Below the pieces are notes generated by a model that saw only the letters and a program-made list of their open reading frames with translations, did no database searches and was not told the origin of the DNA. This document shows, in pieces, positions 1 to 8,180 of a DNA stretch of 64,000 bases; the stretch's first letter is position 1, and each line of letters opens with the position of its first letter. Where the stretch lies: the NCBI RefSeq assembly GCF_000015245.1, contig NC_008700.1, positions 122,001 through 186,000 of the forward strand. Direction: 5' to 3'. The position numbers and the translations under genes are program-made. The stretch comes from Shewanella amazonensis SB2B (lineage in GTDB: Bacteria > Pseudomonadota > Gammaproteobacteria > Enterobacterales > Shewanellaceae).

Positions 1-112
1 CCTGATATTGTCTCAATCTGGCAATCACATCTTCCCGGGGCGACACGGCACTGTAATCTGTGTTGTCGGCCTTGGTGAGGGTGCCATCCAAATCTACTAT
101 GAGTCGTTTCAT
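1..112 (-). CDS. HAD-family phosphatase, partial (N-terminus only)
   Basis: The first 37 codons of a minus-strand gene are present; the rest lies beyond the left edge. The start ATG is at 112-110 and the protein begins MKRLIVDLDGTLT, the DxDGT motif I nucleophile loop of haloacid dehalogenase-like phosphatases, followed by a sequence of the type seen in capsule or polysaccharide-cluster HAD proteins. It lies 23 bp downstream of the GT4 glycosyltransferase on the same strand, so the two are probably co-transcribed. The motif is seen directly; the link to surface polysaccharide synthesis is inferred from the neighbour. The substrate cannot be told from this fragment. Confidence 0.75.
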   Translation of the reverse strand, partial: MKRLIVDLDGTLTKADNTDYSAVSPREDVIARLRQYQ

Positions 113-135
113 CTCTGTTCCACACAGATAAAAGG

Positions 136-1344
136 CTATTGTACTGTGCTGGTGGTGGTGCGGCCAGTTGCTTTCACTGGCTCATTGCGGCTTGCGCACA
201 GGGTCAACAGTTCATGCTTGATGTCCCCTGTGAAGCGGGACAGTGAATGCACTTCTTTAATATAGGCAATGGCGTCTTTTGCGAGTTGGTGTCTGTGGTC
301 ATCATTTGTCAGCAGCTGGTTGATTCCGGCGACAAAGAGTTCCACCTTGTCGAAGCCATCACCCAACACCTTGCCGGTATACACGCCAAACTTGCTCGCC
401 AGTTCATCGGGATTCTGGCAACTCACCAGCAGGGTGCCGTAGGACAGGGCCTCGAGGAAGGAAATCGGCAGGGCTTCATGAATAGAGGTATTAACCAACA
501 CCTTGGCCTCTTTCAGGAAACGATTCTTCTGCTCGCCTTCCACATGACCGACGAAATGCAGGTTGGGAATGGCCTGGTAGCCTGACATCACGGCATTGTT
601 TTCATCCGCCTGTCTGTGTGCCTGACCCAACATATAAAACTGGCACTGCGGCATGGCCTTGGCGATTTCGGCGAACAGCCAACCCCGCTTTACGGACTCG
701 ATACGGCCAAGGAATATTATGCTGTTTTGCTTCGGGAAGCTGTCCAGGTCAAACGTCTCATCAATTTCGATTGGGTTCGGCAGGTAGTTGATGGACGTAT
801 TGGCAGGTAATCGATACAAGTCCCTGGCCTTTTGATCGAGACACTTTGCCTGACTGATAAAGCGTACGTTGCCACTCCGGGCGTATTGATTCACAAAATC
901 GTAGATCTCTGCATCCCAGTAACTGGGCTCGGGAAAGAGCTTCACGGTCTGGATTTCATCCCACTCGTAGGTGGGTCTCGGGTCCTGGATCCAAAACAGC
1001 AGTTTTTTATTTTTCCCCGGGGCCTTGCTGAAGATGCGGTAGGAGTGGGTGGTCATTTCGATGGAAAGAAAAACATCATAGTTTTTCTGCCGCAGAAACA
1101 GGTTGTTTACCCAATCAAAGGCCCGTGCTGCCAGCTTGTATACCCTGATGCCATCGACCATAAAACACTTGGGCCAAAGACGCACTTTGCCGCAGTCTTT
1201 TTTCAGCAAAACGTCCACGTCGACCTGATCGTCAGGCAGGTGTTTGGCCACCAGATGTCTGGCCAAAAAGCCATATCCGCCATATTTGGTTTTGGCGCCG
1301 CCAAAATATTCATCGACCAGCAGTGCTACCTTAATTTTACTCAT
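136..1344 (-). CDS. Family 4 (GT-B) glycosyltransferase
   Basis: A 402-residue cytoplasmic protein without signal peptide. The C-terminal half carries the GT4 signature: a linker with a PNPIEI turn, IIFLGRIESVKRGW (the usual GR..xxKG strand), and VNTSIHEALPISFLEALSYGT, the E-x7-E type motif that binds the nucleotide-sugar phosphate. The N-terminal half starts MSKIKVALLVDEYFGGAKTKYGG with the Gly-rich acceptor-side loop. It should transfer a sugar from an NDP-sugar to a lipid-linked or LPS-core acceptor. The neighbouring HAD gene and the divergent coaD gene, which is commonly located beside LPS-core genes, fit this. Donor and acceptor are unknown. Confidence 0.85.
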   Translation of the reverse strand: MSKIKVALLVDEYFGGAKTKYGGYGFLARHLVAKHLPDDQVDVDVLLKKDCGKVRLWPKCFMVDGIRVYKLAARAFDWVNNLFLRQKNYDVFLSIEMTTHSYRIFSKAPGKNKKLLFWIQDPRPTYEWDEIQTVKLFPEPSYWDAEIYDFVNQYARSGNVRFISQAKCLDQKARDLYRLPANTSINYLPNPIEIDETFDLDSFPKQNSIIFLGRIESVKRGWLFAEIAKAMPQCQFYMLGQAHRQADENNAVMSGYQAIPNLHFVGHVEGEQKNRFLKEAKVLVNTSIHEALPISFLEALSYGTLLVSCQNPDELASKFGVYTGKVLGDGFDKVELFVAGINQLLTNDDHRHQLAKDAIAYIKEVHSLSRFTGDIKHELLTLCASRNEPVKATGRTTTSTVQ

Positions 1345-1632
1345 GAATGCTTTCTGGATTGCCCGTTTGCGGGCATTGTATTAACTCATCCGCCAATAGC
1401 AAAATAATTAATAAAATCATTATCTTAAATGTGTATTTATTGAAACGTTGGTTTTGTTTTTGTGTGACTGGTGAATGGTGTGTTACGTATTTGGTCCGGA
1501 GTTTTGAGGTTACCGGATGCAGGCTTGTAATTTGCCTGTTGTGAGGCCATGCACCTGAGGCGTACTTGTGGCAGAATGGGCAAACTTTCTTTGGGCTATC
1601 AACCCTTAACTCGATACGACACAGGTCTGTAT

Positions 1633-2118
1633 ATGCATACAAGAGCCATCTATCCCGGTACTTTCGATCCTGTCACCAATGGGCATGCGGATCTGATAGA
1701 GCGGGCCGCCAACCTGTTTAAGCATGTGGTAATAGGCGTGGCAGCCAGCCCGTCAAAACAGCCGAAGTTTTCATTGGAAAAACGGGTAGAGCTGCTGAAA
1801 AAGGTCACAGCTCATCTGGATAACGTGGAAGTGGTCGGATTTACCGGCTTGCTGGTGGACTTTGCCAAAGACCAGCAGGCCAGTGTACTGGTGCGGGGCC
1901 TGCGAGCCGTGTCGGACTTTGAGTATGAATTCCAACTGGCCAACATGAACCGTCGCTTAAGCCCGGATCTGGAAAGCGTGTTCCTGACGCCCGCAGAAGA
2001 AAACTCCTTTATCTCATCAACTCTGGTGAAAGAGGTGGCGCTTCATGGGGGCGATGTGAGCCAATTTGTACATCCTGACGTTGCCGCAGAATTATTGGCA
2101 CTGCCGCGTAAGAAGTGA
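1633..2118 (+). CDS. coaD: Phosphopantetheine adenylyltransferase (CoaD)
   Basis: A 161-residue enzyme that adenylates 4'-phosphopantetheine to dephospho-CoA, the penultimate step of CoA synthesis. The start at 1633 gives MHTRAIYPGTFDPVTNGHADLI, with the nucleotidyltransferase T/HxGH-type motif (GTFDPVTNGH) near residue 8-18. It also has LVRGLRAVSDFEYEFQLANMNRRL and the ISSTLVKE stretch, as in E. coli CoaD (159 residues). An in-frame extension to 1549 would add 28 residues before the conserved start and is not used. It is divergent from the GT4 gene across about 290 bp with no other gene. The following wzi-like gene starts 18 bp downstream. Confidence 0.97.
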   Translation: MHTRAIYPGTFDPVTNGHADLIERAANLFKHVVIGVAASPSKQPKFSLEKRVELLKKVTAHLDNVEVVGFTGLLVDFAKDQQASVLVRGLRAVSDFEYEFQLANMNRRLSPDLESVFLTPAEENSFISSTLVKEVALHGGDVSQFVHPDVAAELLALPRKK

Positions 2119-2136
2119 ATGATTAAAAGGGATTTT

Positions 2137-3621
2137 ATGAAGTACATGTCGTTATCTGCGCTGAGCTTGGCGCTGCTGTCTGCGTCAACTCTGGCGGCAC
2201 CTTGGGTCGATGCATCCGATATTTATTTGCGGGCCGATATTCAAGCATTGGCCGATGCAGGTGTTATCACAATGCCAGTGAATACGTTTCCGCTGATGTG
2301 GTCGGGCATCGGGGTGGATTTGAACAAAGCCGAGCCCTCGTTACTGACGCCGGAAATGGCCGCCGCCTATGCGAGGGTGAACTACTACTATCGCCAGGCG
2401 GTTGAAAACCGGGGTAACACACGACTTAAAGCGGTTGGCGCAACCGATGAAGCCAGATTCCAACATTTCGGCAGTGACTACCGTGAGCAGGGTGAACTCA
2501 AAGCCTCCCACGAGTACATGGATAATCGTTTTGCGTTCAAGGTGTCTGCGACGGCAGCCTACGATGCCCAGGATGATAAAGATTTCCGTCTGGATGACTC
2601 CTGGATGTCGTTGGTATTGGGGAATTGGGTGTTTACCGCAGGTACTGTAGAACAGTGGTGGGGCCCGGGATTCGATACCGCGCTGCACAAGTCCAATAAC
2701 GCCCGCCCCATGCCGTCACTGATGCTGAGCCGCAATAACGCCGCTGCCTTTGAAACGCCTTGGCTGTCGTGGATGGGTCCCTGGACGTTAACCACGGGGA
2801 TCAGCTGGATGAATGATAACCGTGCCGTAGAGGACACCCTGCTGTGGAATTTTCGCGGAACCCTAAAGCCCGTTCAACAGCTGGAAATAGGTGCCTCCTG
2901 GACAGTGCAGATGTGCGGCGAAGGCCAGGACTGTGGTCTGGGCACCTTCTGGGACACGATCTCCGGTGGCGGTGAATGTGCCGATGGCAGCCTGGATTGT
3001 GATTCGGCTCAAAACTCGCGTTTGGGCAACCAGATGGCAGGTTGGGATATTCGCTACGCCGATACGTGGTTTAATGTGCCCGTTGGCCTCTATCTGGAGC
3101 GTACCTGCGAAGACTCAAGCGGCCCGATGCCATGGGACTTGGCTGATTGTGCCAAGCTGGCGGGTGTTGACACCCGATTTGGATTTAAAGATCACCAGTA
3201 TAAGCTGTTTTTGGAATATACGGATACCTTAGTGGCTTGTGGCAGTGATGATAATGTATTTAACTGCTTCTATGAGCACACCACTTATCTTTCCGGTTCC
3301 CGCTATTATCGGCGTTCTTTGGGCTCAACCTACGACAGTGACGCCGAAACCTGGGTGCTGGGCCTGATAGGTCAGTTTGGTGACAGCAAAGGCATTAATG
3401 CCTATCTGCGGTATGCCCAGCTGAACAAAGACGGCAAAAACCACAGCAGCGAGTGGACACCACAGCCGGAGAAGGAAGACCTGCTGATGCTGGAAGTCTC
3501 TTACCGTCAACCAATGTTCAAAGGTATGGTCACTCTCGGAGGCACAGTCTCCCGCTCAGAGTTCGACACAAAAACCGATAATGATGCCACCCTCTATGGC
3601 AGTTATGAATATCGATTCTGA
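2137..3621 (+). CDS. Wzi-family outer-membrane capsule assembly protein
   Basis: A 494-residue outer-membrane beta-barrel protein. The start at 2137 is chosen because AAAAGGG lies just upstream and it gives a clean signal peptide (MKYMSLSALSLALLSASTLAAP); an earlier ATG at 2119 would add six residues. After the signal the sequence WVDASDIYLRADIQALADAG and the body (TAGTVEQWWGPGFDTAL, LMLSRNNAAAFETPW) are typical of the Wzi family, which in E. coli anchors group 1 capsule to the cell surface. It ends in Y-R-F, the usual terminal aromatic of outer-membrane proteins. Several extracellular-type Cys pairs (CGEGQDCG, CADGSLDC) are present. A dedicated capsule cluster is not visible, so the exact glycan is unknown. 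Confidence 0.85.
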   Translation: MKYMSLSALSLALLSASTLAAPWVDASDIYLRADIQALADAGVITMPVNTFPLMWSGIGVDLNKAEPSLLTPEMAAAYARVNYYYRQAVENRGNTRLKAVGATDEARFQHFGSDYREQGELKASHEYMDNRFAFKVSATAAYDAQDDKDFRLDDSWMSLVLGNWVFTAGTVEQWWGPGFDTALHKSNNARPMPSLMLSRNNAAAFETPWLSWMGPWTLTTGISWMNDNRAVEDTLLWNFRGTLKPVQQLEIGASWTVQMCGEGQDCGLGTFWDTISGGGECADGSLDCDSAQNSRLGNQMAGWDIRYADTWFNVPVGLYLERTCEDSSGPMPWDLADCAKLAGVDTRFGFKDHQYKLFLEYTDTLVACGSDDNVFNCFYEHTTYLSGSRYYRRSLGSTYDSDAETWVLGLIGQFGDSKGINAYLRYAQLNKDGKNHSSEWTPQPEKEDLLMLEVSYRQPMFKGMVTLGGTVSRSEFDTKTDNDATLYGSYEYRF

Positions 3622-3641
3622 GTGTCCTGATTTCTGAACAC

Positions 3642-3665
3642 AAAACGCGCCAACCGGCGCGTTTT
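3642..3665 (+). terminator. Rho-independent terminator after the wzi-like gene
   Basis: A perfect 10-bp stem (AAAACGCGCC with GGCGCGTTTT) and an AACC loop lie 20 bp past the stop codon, followed by GTCATTTTT. It ends the coaD-wzi transcript. Confidence 0.85.
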
Positions 3666-3757
3666 GTCATTTTTACGACAACTGAGATGGGTATCCTTTC
3701 CGGCAGCCGTGCGATATGCTGGCAAGCGGGCTTTTGCCAAAAAGGAAAGTAGACTCA

Positions 3758-4489
3758 ATGATTTCAGTGGTTATTCCTGCGAAAGATGAGACCGGAAACA
3801 TAGGTAATCTGGTCAAAGAAATCGCGGCGGCGCTTGCCGGTCAATCAGATTTCGAAGTAGTGGTAGTTGATGACGGCAGTACGGACGCAACCGGAGAGGA
3901 AGTGCTGCAGGCTGCGGCCGATTGTGGTTGTAACGCCAGTGTAGTGCGTCACCGCAAGAGTACCGGCCAAAGTACAGCAGTACACTCGGGCGTACTGCAT
4001 GCCAAAGGAGACTGGATTGTGACCCTCGATGCCGATGGTCAGAACGATCCCGCCGATATCCCGGCCATGATCGCCATTGCCCGCACCATCACAAATCCGC
4101 ATTTTTGTATTGCCGGGTACCGTAAGAATCGCAAGGACACAGCCTGGAAACGTTTTCAGTCGAGAGTCGCCAATCGTATCCGCGATGCGCTGCTGCATGA
4201 TGGGGTGCCGGACACCGGCTGCGGCCTGAAACTGTTTCCGCGGGAAACCTTTCTGCGCCTGCCCCATTTCAACCATATGCACAGATACCTGCCGGCACTG
4301 ATCCGGCGCCTTGGCGGTGAAATCCGTATCAGTGAGGTCAATCACAGAGACAGGGGCGCAGGGGTATCCAAGTACAATGCCTGGAACCGCGCCTGGGTGG
4401 GCATTGTCGACCTGATGGGCGTCATGTGGCTTATCCGCAGAGGCAAGATAGCTGAGGTGGAGCGGGTAGACGGTTACAGTCATCCATGA
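3758..4489 (+). CDS. GT2 polyprenyl-phosphate glycosyltransferase (DPM1/ArnC-like)
   Basis: A 243-residue GT-A fold enzyme. The start at 3758 follows AAAGGAAAG; 14 upstream in-frame codons are ignored. Motifs are SVVIPAKDETGNI, VVVDDGSTDAT, GDWIVTLDADGQNDP (DxD metal and nucleotide site) and the acceptor-loop region HRDRGAGVSKYNAWNRAW, all as in dolichol-phosphate mannose synthase and ArnC. Unlike ArnC it lacks C-terminal membrane helices, so it resembles soluble DPM1. It probably makes an undecaprenyl-phosphate sugar. The next two genes overlap or abut it and end in a GT39 enzyme that would use such a donor. Confidence 0.88.
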   Translation: MISVVIPAKDETGNIGNLVKEIAAALAGQSDFEVVVVDDGSTDATGEEVLQAAADCGCNASVVRHRKSTGQSTAVHSGVLHAKGDWIVTLDADGQNDPADIPAMIAIARTITNPHFCIAGYRKNRKDTAWKRFQSRVANRIRDALLHDGVPDTGCGLKLFPRETFLRLPHFNHMHRYLPALIRRLGGEIRISEVNHRDRGAGVSKYNAWNRAWVGIVDLMGVMWLIRRGKIAEVERVDGYSHP

Positions 4490-5163
4490 AAACCCACCTG
4501 AAACGGCTCGGTAAATTATCCCTTACCCTGACAGTGCTGGTTCTATTGATGCTGGCCGCCAGGGAGGGATGGTTCGATCATCTCACCGACAGCAACTGGG
4601 TGGCCCGTTTTGTACAAGAGGGTGGTGTACAGGCATTGGTTGTATTACTGCTTGCCGGCAGCCTCTTTACGGCGGTGGGGGGGCCCAGACAGGCCATTGC
4701 TTTTGTGTGCGGCTTTGCCATGGGCGGACTCTATGGCGCACTTTTTTCGACTCTGGCCACTTTGCTTGGCTGCCTGACCAGCTTCTACTTTGCCAGACTC
4801 ACGGTAAGAAGCAGTTTAAGCCGCCGCTTTGGCCACAGGTTGCAACGCTTTGAGGCACTACTGGCACAAAAGACCTGGCTAAAGGTGTTGATGATACGCC
4901 TGTTGCCGGTGGGCAGTAACTTGCTCACCAATCTCCTTGCCGGTACGACCCGGGTCGGTGTGGGGGGCTTTCTCCTTGGCAGTGCCCTGGGTTATTTGCC
5001 TCAAATGTTGATTTTCAGTTTTGCCGGCGCCGGCATTGGCCTTGCGGATCATATCCAGCTTGGCATCAGCGTGGTGCTCTTTATTCTCTCCAGCGCCATA
5101 GGGGCGTACCTGTACCGCAGTCATCTTAAGCGGCAGGTAGATGAAATTGCCGAAGAATCGTAA
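4486..5163 (+). CDS. TVP38/TMEM64 (DedA-like) membrane protein
   Basis: A 225-residue inner-membrane protein with about five hydrophobic segments and the SNARE-associated/DedA-superfamily core: AFVCGFAMGGLYGALFSTLATLLGC, FYFARL, RLLPVGSNLLTNLLAGTTRV, and SALGYLPQMLIFSFAGAGI. Its ATG overlaps the stop of the GT2 gene by four bases (ATGA), so translation is coupled. DedA-superfamily members have been tied to undecaprenyl-phosphate or phospholipid translocation. A carrier-lipid flipping role between the GT2 donor maker and the GT39 transferase is attractive but is inference. Confidence 0.82.
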   Translation: MKTHLKRLGKLSLTLTVLVLLMLAAREGWFDHLTDSNWVARFVQEGGVQALVVLLLAGSLFTAVGGPRQAIAFVCGFAMGGLYGALFSTLATLLGCLTSFYFARLTVRSSLSRRFGHRLQRFEALLAQKTWLKVLMIRLLPVGSNLLTNLLAGTTRVGVGGFLLGSALGYLPQMLIFSFAGAGIGLADHIQLGISVVLFILSSAIGAYLYRSHLKRQVDEIAEES

Positions 5164-5171
5164 GGATACCC

Positions 5172-6935
5172 ATGACAGCATTGTTCAGACTCTTTGCCGA
5201 TGACGATAAGAAACGGGTGTTTTGGGCCCTCTTCAGTCTTACGCTGCTGGTGATGTTGATTGGCATTGGCATGCGATCTCCCTGGCCTGCCGATGAGCCA
5301 CGTTTTGTGGAAGTAGCCCGGGAAATGGTGATGGGCGGTGAATGGTTGTTCCCCACCCGCGGTGGAGAATTCTATCCCGATAAACCCCCGGTATTTATGT
5401 GGGCCATCGCCGCTGTTTATTGGTTGATTGGCGACCTCAAACTGGCCTTTCTTATTCCCAACGCCCTCTGCGGATTGTTGACCGTCATGCTGGTTTACGA
5501 CTTGGGTTGCCGTTTGTGGAGCGTCAGGGTCGGCCGTAATGCAGCCTTGTTGCTTTTGTTGGTGCCGCAATTTTTGATGCAGGCAAAGAATGCCCAGATA
5601 GATGCCATGGTAGCCTGTTGGATTACCTTGGGATGCTATGGTCTGGTGAGGCACTTTGTGCTCGGACCCCATTGGCGTTGGTTTTTTGCTTCCTGGGCCT
5701 TTATGGGGCTTGGGGTAATCACCAAGGGGGTGGGTTTTTTACCGCTGCTGATGTTATTGCCGCTGGCTTGGTATCGCTGGCAAATGGTCACCGGCAGGGC
5801 ACTTTTGCCCAACCAGGCCTGGTCCTGGAAGGTAGCCCTTGGGCCACTGGCTATGTTGGGCGTTATTGCCCTGTGGCTGGTACCCATGTTGCTGGCAGTT
5901 TGGCTGGATGCCACCCCAGAGCACCAGGCCTATATGAACAACATCTTATTCAAGCAAACCGGTGAGCGTTACGTTAACGCCTGGCATCATATCAAACCCT
6001 GGTATTTCTTTATTTTCAGCGTCATTCCCTGGCTCTGGTTCCCGTTGCCCTTGTTGGCCATTGCCCACGGTAAACGTTTTGTAGCGCGCATCAAGCAAGA
6101 TCCCGTGATTGCCATTTTGCTGCTTTGGGTTTTACTGGTGGTGGTGTTCTTCAGCCTGAGCCCGGGCAAGCGCAACGTATATATTTTGCCTGCTCTCCCT
6201 ATGGCCAGCTTGGCGATGGCGGCGATTCTTGACGGTGAGCAGCCCAAACGCTGGTTTGAGCTGCTGGTGAAGGGGGGCTTGTGGGTCTTGGGCACACTAT
6301 TGCTGCTTGTGGGGGTGCTGGCGCTTTTGCACCATCCCAAGCTTGCTGCCCGGCTTGCCGATTACACCGACGACTTAACGGGCATAGGCCTGATGCTGCT
6401 GGTGCTTGGCGGTTTGTGGCTTACCTGCTTGTGGTGGCTCAGAAAGCAAATCTCGCTGCTCAATGCCGGTGCCGTGACATTACTTGGCTGGCTAGTGGTT
6501 GGCACCTGGGGCTATATGCTGCTCGATAGCATGCGTACACCGCAGCAACTCATGCAGCATACGGCGCAAACCATAGGTGAAGATGCCGAGCTTGGGCTGA
6601 TTAAGTTCAAGGAACAATTCATCCTGTTTTCACCTGTGTCTGTGACGCACTTCAGCTACCTGGCGAGTGTCGAGGAACAAGAGCGCAATGCCTGGGCCTG
6701 GATGAAAGAAGCAGGGATGATGAAAGGCAATGCCTCTGAACAGCAACGTTTCTTGCTGGTTCCCGAAGGCACAACACTGAACTGTTTTGAACTGTCCAGG
6801 GGCCGTAGCATGGGCATTGCCCACAGGGACAACTGGCTTTTGCTGGATGCAGACGCCATGTCAGTAAGCTGTGATGCACCCAAACGGGTCTACCGTTACC
6901 ACACTGACCATCCGGGCCATTGGCTTACGGACTAG
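5172..6935 (+). CDS. ArnT-like GT39 membrane glycosyltransferase
   Basis: A 587-residue polytopic inner-membrane enzyme of the dolichyl-phosphate-mannose-protein mannosyltransferase/ArnT superfamily. The first periplasmic loop has the catalytic acidic motif ADEPRFVEVAREM, then GEFYPDKPPVFMW as in ArnT, followed by roughly ten helices and a soluble C-terminal domain from about residue 455. An AAGGA ribosome site precedes the ATG, nine bases after the TVP38-like gene. It should move a sugar from undecaprenyl phosphate to lipid A or another periplasmic acceptor. No aminoarabinose synthesis genes (arnA, arnB, arnD) are nearby, so the sugar need not be Ara4N. Confidence 0.87.
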   Translation: MTALFRLFADDDKKRVFWALFSLTLLVMLIGIGMRSPWPADEPRFVEVAREMVMGGEWLFPTRGGEFYPDKPPVFMWAIAAVYWLIGDLKLAFLIPNALCGLLTVMLVYDLGCRLWSVRVGRNAALLLLLVPQFLMQAKNAQIDAMVACWITLGCYGLVRHFVLGPHWRWFFASWAFMGLGVITKGVGFLPLLMLLPLAWYRWQMVTGRALLPNQAWSWKVALGPLAMLGVIALWLVPMLLAVWLDATPEHQAYMNNILFKQTGERYVNAWHHIKPWYFFIFSVIPWLWFPLPLLAIAHGKRFVARIKQDPVIAILLLWVLLVVVFFSLSPGKRNVYILPALPMASLAMAAILDGEQPKRWFELLVKGGLWVLGTLLLLVGVLALLHHPKLAARLADYTDDLTGIGLMLLVLGGLWLTCLWWLRKQISLLNAGAVTLLGWLVVGTWGYMLLDSMRTPQQLMQHTAQTIGEDAELGLIKFKEQFILFSPVSVTHFSYLASVEEQERNAWAWMKEAGMMKGNASEQQRFLLVPEGTTLNCFELSRGRSMGIAHRDNWLLLDADAMSVSCDAPKRVYRYHTDHPGHWLTD

Positions 6936-6940
6936 TTACC

Positions 6941-6962
6941 AAAGCCCCGCATGCGGGGCTTT
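6941..6962 (+). terminator. Rho-independent terminator after the GT39 gene
   Basis: An AAAGCCCCGC / GCGGGGCTTT stem with a tight loop, followed by TTTTTG, lies six bases after the stop codon. It ends the three-gene glycosylation operon. Confidence 0.9.
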
Positions 6963-7109
6963 TTTGTTCCTGTGTCAGTCATAAAACCTTTATCTCAATG
7001 ACATCTCCCTGACGTCTTAATGACATTCAGCTGTGTTCCAGTATGGGCCGCTACCTGAGTAACTGAGTAGCACTCATATAATTCATAACCACAAACTGGA
7101 GATGCCTGG

Positions 7110-8114
7110 ATGAGAAAGCATCATGCACTGCTAATTACCCTGATTTTTGCCCTGCAACCTCAAGCCTATGCCGAATCACTTAAAGTGATGGCGTACAACA
7201 TTATGCAGCTCAATGTGCAGGATTGGGATCAAGCCAATCGTGCTGCGCGATTGCCTGCCGCACTGACACAACTGTCTGAACAGCCCGACGTCATTCTGGT
7301 GAGTGAAGCCTTTAACGATGAGGCTGAAACCGCGCTGAGTTCCCTTGCCAGTCTATACCCATATCAAACCGCCAATGTGGGTGAAAACTGCAGCGGCGCT
7401 GATTGGGATGCACTGACCGGAAGCTGCTCCAACTCCCCCATGGTGGTAAGGGGGGGCGTTGTTATCCTGTCTAAATACCCGATATTGGTGCGCAAGGCCC
7501 ATGTGTTTAATCACAGTTTGCAGGGTAGCTGGGATGACTATGCCAACAAGGGGTTTGCCTATGTCGCCATCGAGAAAAACGGCGAGCGATTTCACCTGAT
7601 TGGCACTCACTTGCAGGCAACCCACGACGATGACACAGCGCAAGAGCATCAGGTTCGTCTGGGGCAACTGGGCGAAATTCAGGCCTTTATCGAGGCTGAG
7701 CAGATCCCGGCAAATGAGGCTGTCATTATCGGCGGTGATATGAATGTGGAATGGAGCAAACAACAGGAAGTGACCGATATGCTGGCCACCGTCAATGCCG
7801 GGCTGAATTTTTCTACTCCGGTAACAGGGTCTTTCAGCGCCAGGGATAACTGGTTTACCAAGGCAAATGCCTACTACTTTGACTACAGCCTCGACTACAA
7901 CGATACCCTCGACTACGTATTCTGGCATCAGGACCACAAGCAGCCGGCCAATAATCCGGAAATGGCTGTGCGTTATCCCAAGGCACAAATCAGTTGGTAT
8001 TGGTGGTATCTGAAAGGCTATTGGAACTTGAGTTCGGGCCGGTATTATCACAATGGATATTACAATGAGCTGTCGGATCACTATCCGGTACAGGTGAACT
8101 TCGAGTTCAACTGA
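7110..8114 (+). CDS. Secreted sphingomyelinase C-type phosphodiesterase
   Basis: A 334-residue secreted protein. A signal peptide ends near residue 21 (QAYA-ES). The rest is the DNase I-like endonuclease/exonuclease/phosphatase fold as used by bacterial neutral sphingomyelinases: AYNIMQLN (catalytic Asn near 30), LVSEAF (metal-binding Glu), LIGTHLQATH, IIGGDMNVEW, LDYVFW and the terminal SDHYPV catalytic His. Length matches Bacillus cereus SMase (about 333). An aromatic hairpin near residues 290-305 (ISWYWWYLKGYW) resembles the membrane-inserting beta-hairpin of these toxins. The gene is monocistronic between two terminators. The family assignment is firm; activity on sphingomyelin rather than another phospholipid is inferred. 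Confidence 0.85.
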   Translation: MRKHHALLITLIFALQPQAYAESLKVMAYNIMQLNVQDWDQANRAARLPAALTQLSEQPDVILVSEAFNDEAETALSSLASLYPYQTANVGENCSGADWDALTGSCSNSPMVVRGGVVILSKYPILVRKAHVFNHSLQGSWDDYANKGFAYVAIEKNGERFHLIGTHLQATHDDDTAQEHQVRLGQLGEIQAFIEAEQIPANEAVIIGGDMNVEWSKQQEVTDMLATVNAGLNFSTPVTGSFSARDNWFTKANAYYFDYSLDYNDTLDYVFWHQDHKQPANNPEMAVRYPKAQISWYWWYLKGYWNLSSGRYYHNGYYNELSDHYPVQVNFEFN

Positions 8115-8127
8115 GACACCAAATGAA

Positions 8128-8148
8128 AAAGCCCCGACCAGGGGCTTT
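8128..8148. terminator. Terminator between the convergent SMase and EamA genes
   Basis: An AAAGCCCC / GGGGCTTT stem with a five-base loop lies 14 bases past the SMase stop. Runs of A before and T after the stem let it act in both directions. Confidence 0.75.
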
Positions 8149-8180
8149 GATGGTGTGGCTACTGTCCTGTAAAGGAGAGC

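Noticed and set aside
1337..1642. 101-codon minus-strand frame between the GT4 gene and coaD
   Set aside because: It overlaps both neighbours, has no ribosome site and covers the expected divergent promoter region.
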